A DNA stretch of 64,000 nucleotides from Gordius sp. MW1 (lineage: Eukaryota > Nematomorpha > Gordioida > Gordea > Gordiidae), in the NCBI GenBank assembly GCA_964036665.1, contig OZ038533.1:10810413-10874412 (forward strand). Reading direction: 5' to 3'. Under the pieces are notes generated by a model. That model searched no databases. It saw only the letters and a program-made list of their open reading frames with translations, and was not told the DNA's origin. Both the position numbers and the translations under genes were made by a program. Each line of letters begins with the position of its first letter. Within the stretch, counting starts at the first letter, position 1. Below, in pieces: positions 41,127 to 50,587 of this stretch.

Positions 41127-42498
41127 CAACGTTTTATTGTTGCGATTAGTTTGTTGTATCGCAACGTGAGTGCTTAATTTTTCAAAAATGCACTATGCGA
41201 TCATGATTTCAAAGTAATAGTTTTCTGATTCTGATAAATTTTTACTTGTGATCATAGAAACCACGTCTGAAAACGACAACTTTCATCGGAAGAATAAGGT
41301 TCAAAGAAAAATATGTGAAAAATATTAAGAAAAATATTTATTTTTTTCAATTCTATGTGAAAGAGCATGAAAAAATATATAAAAGTAAGCCAATTTGAGA
41401 ATCCTATTATCCTCGATTGACTTCCGAAAAGAGGTTTTAAGCTGCGAGAACTATCATTTTGACAAAAGACAACGTTTTATTGTTGCGATTAGTTTGTTGT
41501 ATCGCAACGTGATGATTATTTTTAAAAATGGCTCTATGCGATCATGATTTCAAAGTAATAGTTTTCAGATTCTGATAAATTTTTACTTGGGATCATAGAA
41601 ACCAGGTCTTAAAACGACAACTTTCATCGGAAGAATAAGGTTCAAAGAAAAATATGTGAAAAATATTAAGAAAAATATTTATTTTTTTCAATTCTATGTG
41701 AAAGAGCATGAAAAAATATATAAAAGTAAGCCAATTTGAGAATCCTATTATCCTCGATTGACTTCCGAAAAAAGGTTTTAAGCTGCGAGAACTATCATTT
41801 TGACAAAAGATAACGTTTTATTGTTGCGATTAGTTTGCTGTATCGCAACGTGAGTGCTTAATTTTTCAAAAATGCACTATGCGATCATGATTTCAAAGTA
41901 ATAGTTTTCTGATTCTGATAAATTTTTACTTTTTATCATCGAAACCACGTCTGAAAACGACAACTTTCATCGGATGCATACGGTTGAAAGAAAAATATGT
42001 GAAAAATTTTGAGGTAAAAATATTTATTTTTTTCGATTCTATGTGAAAGAGCATGAAAAAATATATAAAAGTAAGCCAATTTGAGAATCCTATTATCCTC
42101 GATTGACTTCCGAAAAGAGGTTTTAAGCTGCGAGAACTATCATTTTGACAAAAGACAACGTTTTATTGTTGCGATTAGTTTGTTGTATCGCAACGTGATG
42201 CTTATTTTTAAAAATGGCTCTATGCAATCATGATTTCAAAGTAATAGATTCTGATTCTGATAAATTTTCACTTTTTATCATCGAAACCACGTCTGAAAAC
42301 GACAACTTTTATCGGATGCATACGGTTGAAAGAAAAATATGTGAAAAATTTTGAGGTAAAAATATTTATTTTTTTTCGATTCTATGTGAAAGAGGATGAA
42401 AAAATATATAAAAGTAAGAAAATTTGAGAATCCTATTATCCTCGATTGACTTCCGAAAACAGGTTTTAAGCTGCGAGAACTATCATTTTGACAAAAGA
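41127..42498. repeat. Irregular monomers left of the transposon
   Basis: Starts: 41127 (C with CATCGGAAGAATAAGG), 41470 (mosaic: A head with GTGATGATTATTTTT and CCAGGTCTTAAAAC, C tail with GGAAGAATAAGG and AATATTAAG), 41811 (B, beginning TAACG), 42156 (A head joined to a B-like tail with TAGATTCTGATTC, AAATTTTCAC, AGAGGATG, AAAACAGG). The AAAACAGG variant links the last monomer to B monomers on the far side of the transposon (45087, 45776). No multi-monomer period is visible here. Confidence 0.85.
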
Positions 42499-42520
42499 CA
42501 ACGTTTTATTGTTGCGATTA

Positions 42521-42528
42521 GTTTGTTG
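42521..42528. other. Left target-site duplication of the transposon
   Basis: GTTTGTTG immediately before CAGAGCTGTTAA. It is repeated exactly at 44764-44771. Removing the element and one copy restores the normal monomer reading GATTAGTTTGTTGTATCGC. An 8-bp duplication is the hallmark length of the hAT superfamily. Confidence 0.97.
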
Positions 42529-42540
42529 CAGAGCTGTTAA
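42529..42540. repeat. Left terminal inverted repeat
   Basis: CAGAGCTGTTAA, the reverse complement of the last 12 bases of the element. CAG-starting ends of this type are usual in hAT transposons. Confidence 0.95.
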
Positions 42541-42690
42541 GTAACTAGTTACATGTAACTAGTTCCTGGAACTAGATCCTTTTCTTCAGTAAAGTAACTG
42601 TAACCAGTTACTTTTACTTCAGGGTAACTGTAACTGTAGTTAGTTACATTATTCCAGTAACTGTGTAACTAAAGTTACAGTTACTTTTTA
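42541..42690. repeat. Left subterminal GTAAC/GTTAC repeats
   Basis: Thirteen GTAAC or GTTAC words in both orientations, several joined as GTAACTAGTTAC-like or GTAACTGTAACTG-like groups. In hAT elements such subterminal words bind the transposase; here that role is inferred from position and from the similar cluster at the right end. Confidence 0.85.
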
Positions 42691-43105
42691 TAAATTAAAA
42701 TTTTTTTAATTAAATATTCAAATTACACGTCTAGTTTGTGTACTTCACTTTAATTTAAATTTCCTTCGCGGATCAAATTTGAATTTCGAATAGATAATCT
42801 ATTTTATCAGAAAATTACCAATATTATATAAAATATTATTTTAGTACAAATTTGTATTCCAAAAATTTAAAGAAGTGACACAACAGGTCAAAAATGTAAT
42901 GAACATTTAATGAATTTTAATTGGCTATCTTTTATCAATTGTTCAGTTCTTTTATATATTTGCAAAACAAATTTTTATCAACTTAAAATATCATATGATT
43001 TTGGCCCAACCTCTAATAATTTTGAAAGCCATTTGATAAATTACTTTAGTACATTATTAATGGATGTTATTAAAATAATTATATATTTTAATGGATATTA
43101 TTTAA
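42691..43105. other. Transposon interior, no recognisable content
   Basis: AT-rich sequence between the left subterminal repeats and the minisatellite. A 68-codon plus-strand frame at 42910-43116 has no recognisable motif and a composition expected of AT-rich noncoding DNA, so I do not call it a gene. No N-terminal hAT transposase segment (BED zinc finger, catalytic blocks) is visible. Confidence 0.6.
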
Positions 43106-43200
43106 ATGCTCAGTAAAAATTCAAAAATGCTCAGTAAATAAACTTAATAATGCTCAGTTATAAATATAAAATGCTCAGTAATTTCAAAAAAATGCTCAGT
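43106..43200. repeat. Short minisatellite, ATGCTCAGTAA units, about 21 bp
   Basis: Five ATGCTCAGT words start at 43106, 43127, 43150, 43171 and 43192, that is at spacings of 21, 23, 21 and 21 bp, separated by variable A/T-rich spacers. A possible sixth, decayed unit (AATACTTAATATT) follows near 43215. Internal tandem arrays of this kind are common in non-autonomous DNA transposons. Confidence 0.85.
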
Positions 43201-43210
43201 AATTTTAATT

Positions 43211-43698
43211 AATAATACTTAATATTAATCTATTTAGCGTTAATATTTTATAAAAATAAAGTTAAATTGAGTTTGTGGAAATTAAAATGGTTTTTTATTC
43301 TGGCTACATTAAACAGATTGGAGACCTGATTGTTAAATTTTTATCAATTAAAAGGTAGCTTAGTGTCTTGAATTTTTTCCTCCCTTCTCACCCTTTAAAT
43401 AAATATGGCAAATTAGAAAAGCTATGAAGTAATGACTTATATTTCCCATTCTAAAATGCTCTGTCTCTCCCTTCTTAAATTTTACTATGCTTGTGTTTAT
43501 AATGTATTTATTTGCAAATTTATTGAGAGTTATCAATCTTAAACTTTATAAAGGCAAAATATAAAAATTTTTTTTTGAATAAAATCACAAAATAAAACAA
43601 TTGAAAATGGAAAATAGGCAAATTTTGCTGGATACAACTTTTATTTCAAAAACCTAAAATTTGTTATATATTCAGTGTTAAATTATCTAAACTTACTA
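43211..43698. other. Transposon interior, AT-rich, possible 3' flank of the minus-strand relic
   Basis: No protein similarity seen. Read on the minus strand it follows the stop of the MULE-type relic. It contains AATAAA (43640-43645, minus) and a run of nine A (43568-43576, minus), which could be remains of a 3' untranslated region, but the spacing between the two (about 64 bp) is long for a poly(A) signal and tail. Confidence 0.45.
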
Positions 43699-44226
43699 TT
43701 ACTTAACATTAAATGCTGATTTAGCCTTTAAAGGTCTACTAAAGGTCTACCTCGCTTTCTTTTTTGCCCCAAACTTTTGGCTTCTTTAGGTGGTTGGCAA
43801 AATTTATGTTTAATTGCCAATAAAACCAGATGCTTGCAAATATATTGTATAAAAAGCAACACTTGCACTAGCCTTTAAAGCATTTTTCACAATCATTTGG
43901 AAATTCACATAGCCAAAGCCAAAAATTCTTTGACAATGCTAATATTATTTTCACTAATCATAATACTTCTTGCTGGTATACAATACTCCGTAATATTAAG
44001 ATGTTTTTTGGCAGGCTATTAATATTATTTCTTGCAAATTCATAACCTTCTGTCCATAGCTTTAAATTTTTGATAGGTTTTGACAATTTTTTGGAGTATT
44101 TATATTCAGAGGACTAAGTTTTAACCTTGTCCAAAGCCATGACATTAAACCTACTAAGTGGTAGGCGTTCTCTCAGTGAGAATTCATCTTTGTTAGCCTA
44201 TTGGCTGATTCTAAGGCATTATTAAT
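43699..44226 (-). pseudogene. MULE-type transposase relic, C-terminal end with SWIM zinc finger
   Basis: Conceptual minus-strand reading gives, in order, NNALESAN (44223-44200), LRERLPLSRF (44176-44147), a weakly conserved stretch, WLWLCEFPNDCEKCFKG (about 43921-43871), CKCC, YICKHL (43844-43827), and a basic tail GQKRKRGRP (about 43769-43743) ending at a stop (43701-43699). CKC followed by ICKH is the CxC...CxH pattern of SWIM zinc fingers, and NALES, LRERLPLSRF and the GRP tail are features I recall from C-terminal regions of MULE-type transposases and domesticated relatives. The segments lie in different frames with in-frame stops, so the gene is dead. It probably represents a fragment captured by, or nested in, the hAT element. 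A full MULE catalytic domain is absent. Identification is from recalled family patterns, not a search. Confidence 0.7.
43730..43751. repeat. 11-bp tandem duplication in the relic
   Basis: AAAGGTCTACT is followed at once by AAAGGTCTACC. On the minus strand this doubles the codons just after the GRP motif and shifts the frame of the last residues. It is one of the lesions that inactivate the relic. Confidence 0.85.
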
Positions 44227-44489
44227 TCATTGATCCCTAACCAGGAGGAAAGACAGGACCTAGAGGAACCAAATACGTTGGATTTTTTTAATCTTTCAAA
44301 GTCGAAAAGTATTCAAGAGTGCATTCACACATTTATAAATTCAAATAATAGTTATTTTTTAATATATAATAGTTTCCCTATATTGAAAAACTTTTCACTA
44401 AATTCAATGTACCCCTTACCATCTAGCGCCCCGTCGAGCGTCTTTTTAGTCTTGGTAAATTAATTTTCGGTGAAAAGCAACTAGCTTAT
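44215..44489 (+). pseudogene. hAT transposase relic, C-terminal dimerisation segment
   Basis: After a stop at 44212-44214 the plus-strand frame reads through a patch with DFFNLSKSKS and FPILKNFSLNS and reaches LPSSAPS (44416-44436). The LPSSAP block followed by an E-R-[LV]-F-S core is the signature of the hAT C-terminal dimerisation domain (hATC). Here the frame breaks right after it: in the register entered at 44436 the downstream bases encode ERLFSLGKL, so a single-base loss near 44436 has split the motif. The remaining original frame ends at 44463; the shifted one at a stop at 44490-44492. All upstream transposase regions are missing. This supports the element class given by its ends, and the fragment is non-functional. 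Confidence 0.75.
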
Positions 44490-44607
44490 TGACAATATAG
44501 AAAATAACTTATTATTAAAATCAAATCATCATTTATTACCTTCTGATTTTTATATAAATGTTTAAATAAATAATAGCAATTAATAATACCAAACAAAATT
44601 GTTTTTT

Positions 44608-44751
44608 GTAACTTTAGGTGTAACTAGTTCCATCAGGTAAGTAACTGGAACTGTAATCAGTTACATTTGAAAATATGTAACTGTAACTGTAATTAGTTAC
44701 ATTTTTTGTGAAAGTAATTGTAACTTAACTAGTTACTGTGGTTAAGTAACT
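44608..44751. repeat. Right subterminal GTAAC/GTTAC repeats
   Basis: Ten GTAAC or GTTAC words, including GTAACTGTAACTG and TAATTAGTTAC groups also seen at the left end. Between the hAT relic and this cluster (44493-44607) I see only AT-rich DNA. Confidence 0.85.
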
Positions 44752-44763
44752 TTAACAGCTCTG
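44752..44763. repeat. Right terminal inverted repeat
   Basis: TTAACAGCTCTG, the exact reverse complement of the first 12 bases of the element. Confidence 0.95.
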
Positions 44764-44771
44764 GTTTGTTG
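44764..44771. other. Right target-site duplication
   Basis: GTTTGTTG, identical to 42521-42528. The satellite continues directly with TATCGCAACGTG, completing the split monomer (42499-42528 plus 44772-45086, together 345 bp). Confidence 0.97.
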
Positions 44772-46464
44772 TATCGCAACGTGAGTGCTTAATTTTTGAA
44801 AATGGCTCTATGCGATCATGATTTCAAAGTAATAGTTTTCAGATTCTGATAAATTTTTACTTGGGATCATAGAAACCACGTCTGAAAACGACAACTTTCA
44901 TCGGATGAATACGGTTCAAAGAAAAATATGTGAAAAATTTTGAGGTAAAAATATTTATTTTTTTCAATTCTATGTGAAAGAGCGTAAAAAAATATACAAA
45001 AGTAAGTCAATTTGAGAATTCTATTATCCTCGATTGACTCATGAAAAGAGGTTTTAAGCTGCGAGAACTATCATTTTGACAAAAGACAACGTTTTATTGT
45101 TGCGATTAGTTTGTTGTATCGAAACGTGAGTGCTTAATTTTTGAAAATGCACTATGCGATTATGATTTCAAAGTAATAGTTTTCTGATTCTGATAAATTT
45201 TTACTTTTTATCATCGAATCCACGTCTGAATACGACAACTTTCATCGGATGCATACGGTTGAAAGAAAAATATTTGAAAAATTTTGAGGTAAAAATATTT
45301 ATTTTTTTCGATTCTATGTGAAAGAGCATGAAAAAATACATTAAAGTAAGCCAATTTGAGAATCCTATTATCCTCGATTGATTTCCGAAAACAGGTTTTA
45401 AGCTGCGAGAACTATCATTTTGACAAAAGACAACGCTTTATTGTTGCGATTAGTTTGTTGTATCGCAACGTGAGTGCTTAATTTTTGAAAATGGCTCTAT
45501 GCGATCATGATTTCAAAGTAATAGTTTTCAGATTCTGATAAATTTTTACTTGGGATCATAGAAACCAGGTCTAAAAATGACAACTTTCATCGGATGAATA
45601 CGGTTCAAAGAAAAATATGTGAAAAATTTTGAGGTAAAAATATTTATTTTTTTCAATTCTATGTGAAAGAGCGTAAAAAAATATACAAAAGTAAGTCAAT
45701 TTGAGAATTCTATTATCCTCGATTGACTAATGAAAAGAGGTTTTAAGCTGCGAGAACTATCATTTTGACAAAAGACAACGTTTTATTGTTGCGATTAGTT
45801 TGTTGTATCGAAACGTGAGTGCTTAATTTTTGAAAATGCACTATGCGATCATGATTTCAAAGTAATAGTTTTCTGATTCTGATAAATTTTTACTTTTTAT
45901 CATCGCATCCACGTCTGAATACGACAACTTTCATCGGATGCATACGGTTGAAAGAAAAATATTTGAAAAATTTTGAGGTAAAAATATTTATTTTTTTCGA
46001 TTCTATGTGAAAGAGCATGAAAAAATACATTAAAGTAAGCCAATTTGAGAATCCTATTATCCTCGATTGACTTCCGAAAACAGGTTTTAAGCTGCGAGAA
46101 CTATCATTTTGACAAAAGACAACGCTTTATTGTTGCGATTAGTTTGTTGTATCGCAACGTGAGTGCTTAATTTTTGAAAATGGGTCTATGCGATCATGAT
46201 TTCAAAGTAATAGTTTTCAGATTCTGATAAATTTTTACTTGGGATCATAGAAACCAGGTCTAAAAATGACAACTTTCATCGGATTAATACGGTTCAAAGG
46301 AAAATATGTGAAAAATTTTGAGGTAAAAATATTTATTTTTTTCAATTCTATGTGAAAGAGCGTAAAAAAATATATAAAAGTAAGTCAATTTGAGAATTCT
46401 ATTATCCTCGATTGACTCATGAAAAGAGGTTTTAAGCTGCGAGAACTATCATTTTGACAAAAGA
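44772..46464. repeat. A-B dimer repeats (689 bp period)
   Basis: The end of the split A monomer, then 45087 (B), 45431 (A), 45776 (B), 46120 (A), with the next B at 46465. Successive A and B starts are 689 bp apart. Shared tags: ATCGAAACGTGAG, TGAATACGAC, ATATTTGAAAA and ATACATTAAAG in B; CGCTTTATTG, CCAGGTCTAAAAATGAC and GAGCGTAAAAAAATATA in A; GACTCATGAAAAG or GACTAATGAAAAG at the A end. This is the simplest higher-order unit in the window. Confidence 0.88.
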
Positions 46465-49400
46465 CAACGTTTTATTGTTGCGATTAGTTTGTTGTATCGA
46501 AACGTGAGTGCTTAATTTTTGAAAATGCACTATGCGATCATGATTTCAAAGTAATAGTTTTCTGATTCTGATTAATTTTCACTTTTTATCATCGAAAGCA
46601 CGTCTGAAAACGACAACTTTTATCGGATGCAGACGGTTGAAAGAAAAATGTGTGAAAAATTTTGAGGTAAAAATATTTATTTTTTTCAATTCTATGTCAA
46701 AGAGCATGAAAAAATATATTAAAGTAAGCCGATTTGAGAATCCTATTATCCTCGATTGACTTCCGAAAAGAGGTTTTAAGCTGCGAGAACTATCATTTTG
46801 ACAAAAGACAACGTTTTATTGTTGCGATTAGTTTGTTGTATCGCAACGTGAGTGCTTAATTTTTCAAAAATGCACTATGCGATCATGATTTCAAAGTAAT
46901 AGTTTTCTGATTCTGATAAATTTTTACTTGGGATCATAGAAACCACGTCTGAAAACGACAACTTTCATCGGATGAATAAGGTTCAAAGAAAAATATGTGA
47001 AAAATATTGAGGTAAAAATATTTATTTTTTTCAATTCCATGTAAAAGAGCATGAAAAAATATATAAAAGTAAGCCAATTTGAGAATCCTATTATCCTCGA
47101 TTGACTTCCAAAAAGAGGTTTTAAGCTGCGAGAACTATCATTTTGACAAATGACAACGTTTTATTGTTGCGATTAGTTTGTTGTATCGCAACGTGAGTGC
47201 TTAATTTTTGAAAATGGCTCTATGCGATCATGATTTCAAAGTAATAGTTTTCAGATTCTGATAAATTTTTACTTGGGATCATAGAAACCACGTCTGAAAA
47301 CGACAACTTTCATCGGATGAATACGGTTCAAAGAAAAATATGTGAAAAATTTTGAGGTAAAAATATTATTTTTTTCAATTCTATGTGAAAGAGCATGAAA
47401 AAATATATAAAAGTAAGCCAATTTGAGAATCCTATTATCCTCGATTGACTTCCGAAAAGAGGTTTTAAGCTGCGAGAACTATCATTTTGCCAAAAGACAA
47501 CGTTTTATTGTTGCGATTAGTTTGCTGTATCGCAACGTGAGTGCTTAATTTTTCAAAAATGCACTATGCGATCATGATTTCAAAGTAATAGTTTTCTGAT
47601 TCTGATAAATTTTTACTTTTTATCATCGAAACCACGTCTGAAAACGACAACTTTCATCGGATGCATACGGTTGAAAGAAAAATATGTGAAAAATTTTGAG
47701 GTAAAAATATTTATTTTTTTCAATTCTATGTGAAAGAGCATGAAAAAATATATAAAAGTAAGCCAATTTGAGAATCCTATTATCCTCGATTGACTTCCGA
47801 AAAAGGTTTTAAGCTGCGAGAACTATCATTTTGACAAAAGACAACGTTTTATTGTTGCGATTAGTTTGTTGTATCGCAACGTGAGTGCTTAATTTTTCAA
47901 AAATGCACAATGCGATCATGATTTCAAAGTAATTGTTTTCTGATTCTGATAAATTTTTACTTTTTATCATCGAATCCACGTCTGAATACGACAACTTTCA
48001 TCGGATGCATACGGTTGAAAGAAAAATATTTGAAAAATTTTGAGGTAAAAATATTTATTTTTTTCGATTCTATGTGAAAGAGCATGAAAAAATATATAAA
48101 AGTAAGCCAATTTGAGAATCCTATTATCCTCGATTGACTTCCGAAAAGAGGTTTTAAGCTGCGAGAACTATCATTTTGACAAAAGATAACGCTTTATTGT
48201 TGCGATTAGTTTGTTGTATCGCAACGTGAGTGCTTAATTTTTGAAAATGGCTCTATGCGATCATGATTTCAAAGTAATAGTTTTCAGATTCTGATAAATT
48301 TTTACTTGGGATCATAGAAACCAGGTCTAAAAATGACAACTTTCATCGGATGAATACGGTTCAAAGGAAAATATGTGAAAAATTTTGAGGTAAAAATATT
48401 TATTTTTTTCAATTCTATGTGAAAGAGCGTAAAAAAATATATAAAAGTAAGTCAATTTGAGAATTCTATTATCCTCGATTGACTTCCGAAAAGAGGTTTT
48501 AAGCTGCGAGAACTATCATTTTGACAAAAGACAACGTTTTATTGTTGCGATTAGTTTGTTGTATCGAAACGTGAATGCTTAATTTTTGAAAATGCACTAT
48601 GCGATCATGATTTCAAAGTAAGAGTTTTCTGATTCTGATTAATTTTCACTTTTTATCATCGAAACCACGTCTGAAAACGACAACTTTTTTCGGATGCAGA
48701 CGGTTGAAAGAAAAATATGTGAAAAATTTTGAGGTAAAAATATTTATTTTTTTCGATTTTATGTGAAAGAGCGTAAAAAAATATATAAAAGTAAGTCAAT
48801 TTGAGAATTCTATTATCCTCGATTGACTTCCGAAAAGAGGTTTTAAGCTGCGAGAACTATCATTTTGACAAAAGACAACGTTTTATTGTTGCGATTAGTT
48901 TGTTGTATCGAAACGTGAATGCTTAATTTTTGAAAATGCACTATGCGATCATGATTTCAAAGTAAGAGTTTTCTGATTCTGATAAATTTTTACTTTTTAT
49001 CATCGAAACCACGTCTGAAAACGACAACTTTTTTCGGATGCAGACGGTTGAAAGAAAAATATGTGAAAAATTTTGAGGTAAAAATATTTATTTTTTTCGA
49101 TTTTATGTGAAAGAGCATGAAAAAATATATAAAAGTAAGCCAATTTGAGAATCCTATTATCCTCGATTGACTTCCGAAAAGAGGTTTTAAGCTGCGAGAA
49201 CTATCATTTTGACAAAAGACAACGTTTTATTGTTGCGATTAGTTTGTTGTATCGCAACGTGAGTCCTTAATTTTTCAAAAATGCACTATGCGGTCATGAT
49301 TTCAAAGTAATAGTTTTCTGATTCTGATAAATTTTTACTTTTTATCATCGAAACCACGTCTGAAAACGACAACTTTCATCGGATGCATACGGTTGAAAGA

Positions 49401-50587
49401 AAAATATGTGAAAAATTTTGAGGTAAAAATATTTATTTTTTTCGATTTTATGTGAAAGAGCATGAAAAAATATATAAAAGTAAGCCAATTTGAGAATCCT
49501 ATTATCCTCGATTGACTTCCGAAAAGACGTTTTAAGCTGCGAGAACTATCATTTTGACAAAAGACAACGTTTTGTTGGCGATTAGTTTGTTGTATCGCAA
49601 CGTGAGTCCTTAATTTTCAAAAATGCACTATGCGGTCATGATTTCAAAGTAATAGTTTTCTGATTCTGATAAATTTTTACTTTTTATCATCGAAACCACG
49701 TCTGAAAACGACAACTTTCATCGGATGCATACGGTTGAAAGAAAAATATGTGAAAAATTTTGAGGTAAAAATATTTATTTTTTTCGATTCTATGTGAAAG
49801 AGCATGAAAAAATATATAAAAGTAAGCCAATTTGAGAATCCTATTATCCTCGATTGACTTCCGAAAAGAGGTTTTAAGCTGCGAGAACTATCATTTTGAC
49901 AAAAGACAACGTTTTATTGTTGCGATTAGTTTGTTGTATCGCAACGTGAGTGCTTAATTTTTCAAAAATGCACTATGCGATCATGATTTCAAAGTAATAG
50001 TTTTCTGATTCTGATAAATTTTTACTTTTTATCATCGAAACCACGTCTGAAAACGACAACTTTCATCGGATGCATACGGTTGAAAGAAAAATATGTGAAA
50101 AATTTTGAGGTAAAAATATTTATTTTTTCGATTCTATGTGAAAGAGCATGAAAAAATATATAAAAGTAAGCCAATTTGAGAATCCTATTCGATTGACTTC
50201 CGAAAAGAGGTTTTAAGCTGCGAGAACTATCATTTTGACAAAAGACAACGTTTTATTGGCGATTAGTTTGTTGTATCGCAACGTGAGTCCTTAATTTTCA
50301 AAAATGCACTATGCGGTCATGATTTCAAAGTAATAGTTTTCTGATTCTGATTAATTTTCACTTTTTATCATCGAAACCACGTCTGAAAACGACAACTTTT
50401 TTCGGATGCAGACGGTTGAAAGAAAAATATGTGAAAAATTTTGAGGTAAAAATATTTATTTTTTTCGATTTTATGTGAAAGAGCATGAAAAAATATATAA
50501 AAGTAAGCCAATTTGAGAATCCTATTATCCTCGATTGACTTCCGAAAAGAGGTTTTAAGCTGCGAGAACTATAATTTTGACAAAAGA
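46465..50587. repeat. Irregular monomers between the AB dimers and the 15-mer
   Basis: Starts: 46465, 46809, 47154, 47498, 47842, 48187, 48532, 48876, 49220, 49565, 49907, 50246. Subtypes change from mixed (46465 B, 46809 C, 47154 A, 47498 B, 47842 B, 48187 A) to B only. 48532 and 48876 are a near-duplicate pair (GTGAATGC, AAGTAAGAG, TTTTTTCGGATGCAGACGG). 49220 and 49565 share GAGTCCTT and GCGGTCATG. 49907 and 50246 correspond to 55029 and 55368, so the 15-mer period may reach back to about 49.9 kb. Confidence 0.85.

Larger units (their letters stand above)
1..42528. repeat. Satellite array, left segment (about 345-bp monomer)
   Basis: An uninterrupted head-to-tail tandem repeat. Taking CAACGTTTTATTG as monomer phase, starts fall at 1, 345, 686, 1025, 1370, 1715 and so on, about every 343 bp, to 42499. 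Monomers are mostly 338-346 bp; 318-bp deletion forms occur. All copies have the same orientation. Landmarks in order within a monomer: a dyad GTTGCGAT/ATCGCAAC, the palindrome ATCATGAT, a subtype-variable middle, AAAAATATTTATTTTT, TATATAAAAG followed by TAAGCCAA, then GACTTCCGAAAAGAGG and CATTTTGACAAAAGA. A length near 345 bp is about twice a nucleosome repeat, a common satellite size. There is no coding potential beyond chance frames. I do not recognise a named satellite family. Confidence 0.98.
42529..44763. mobile_element. hAT-superfamily DNA transposon, defective, 2,235 bp
   Basis: The element begins CAGAGCTGTTAA and ends TTAACAGCTCTG, a perfect 12-bp terminal inverted repeat, and is flanked by a perfect 8-bp duplication. 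Both ends carry dense GTAAC/GTTAC subterminal repeats (I count 13 on the left and 10 on the right), typical of transposase-binding ends in hAT elements. No full transposase frame remains. The plus strand keeps a C-terminal hAT dimerisation fragment (44215-44489) and the minus strand a MULE/SWIM-type fragment (43699-44226). The perfect ends beside broken coding DNA suggest it moved in trans as a non-autonomous copy. Superfamily assignment is firm; the family is not named. Confidence 0.95.

Noticed and set aside
1-42528. CRISPR array
   Set aside because: Repeats are about 345 bp, contiguous, with no unique spacers; this is a satellite.
42910-43116. 68-codon plus-strand frame in the transposon
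   Set aside because: No motif, AT-rich composition, and its end runs into the minisatellite; not supported as coding.
43568-43645. Retrocopy signature (poly(A) signal and A run) for the MULE-type relic
   Set aside because: A9 is short, lies about 64 bp beyond AATAAA in very AT-rich DNA, and no flanking duplication was seen; not enough to claim retroposition.
42529-44763. Calling the whole inserted element a MULE
   Set aside because: The 8-bp duplication, short CAG ends, GTAAC/GTTAC subterminal repeats and LPSSAP motif all fit hAT; MULEs usually make about 9-bp duplications. The MULE-type piece is internal only.
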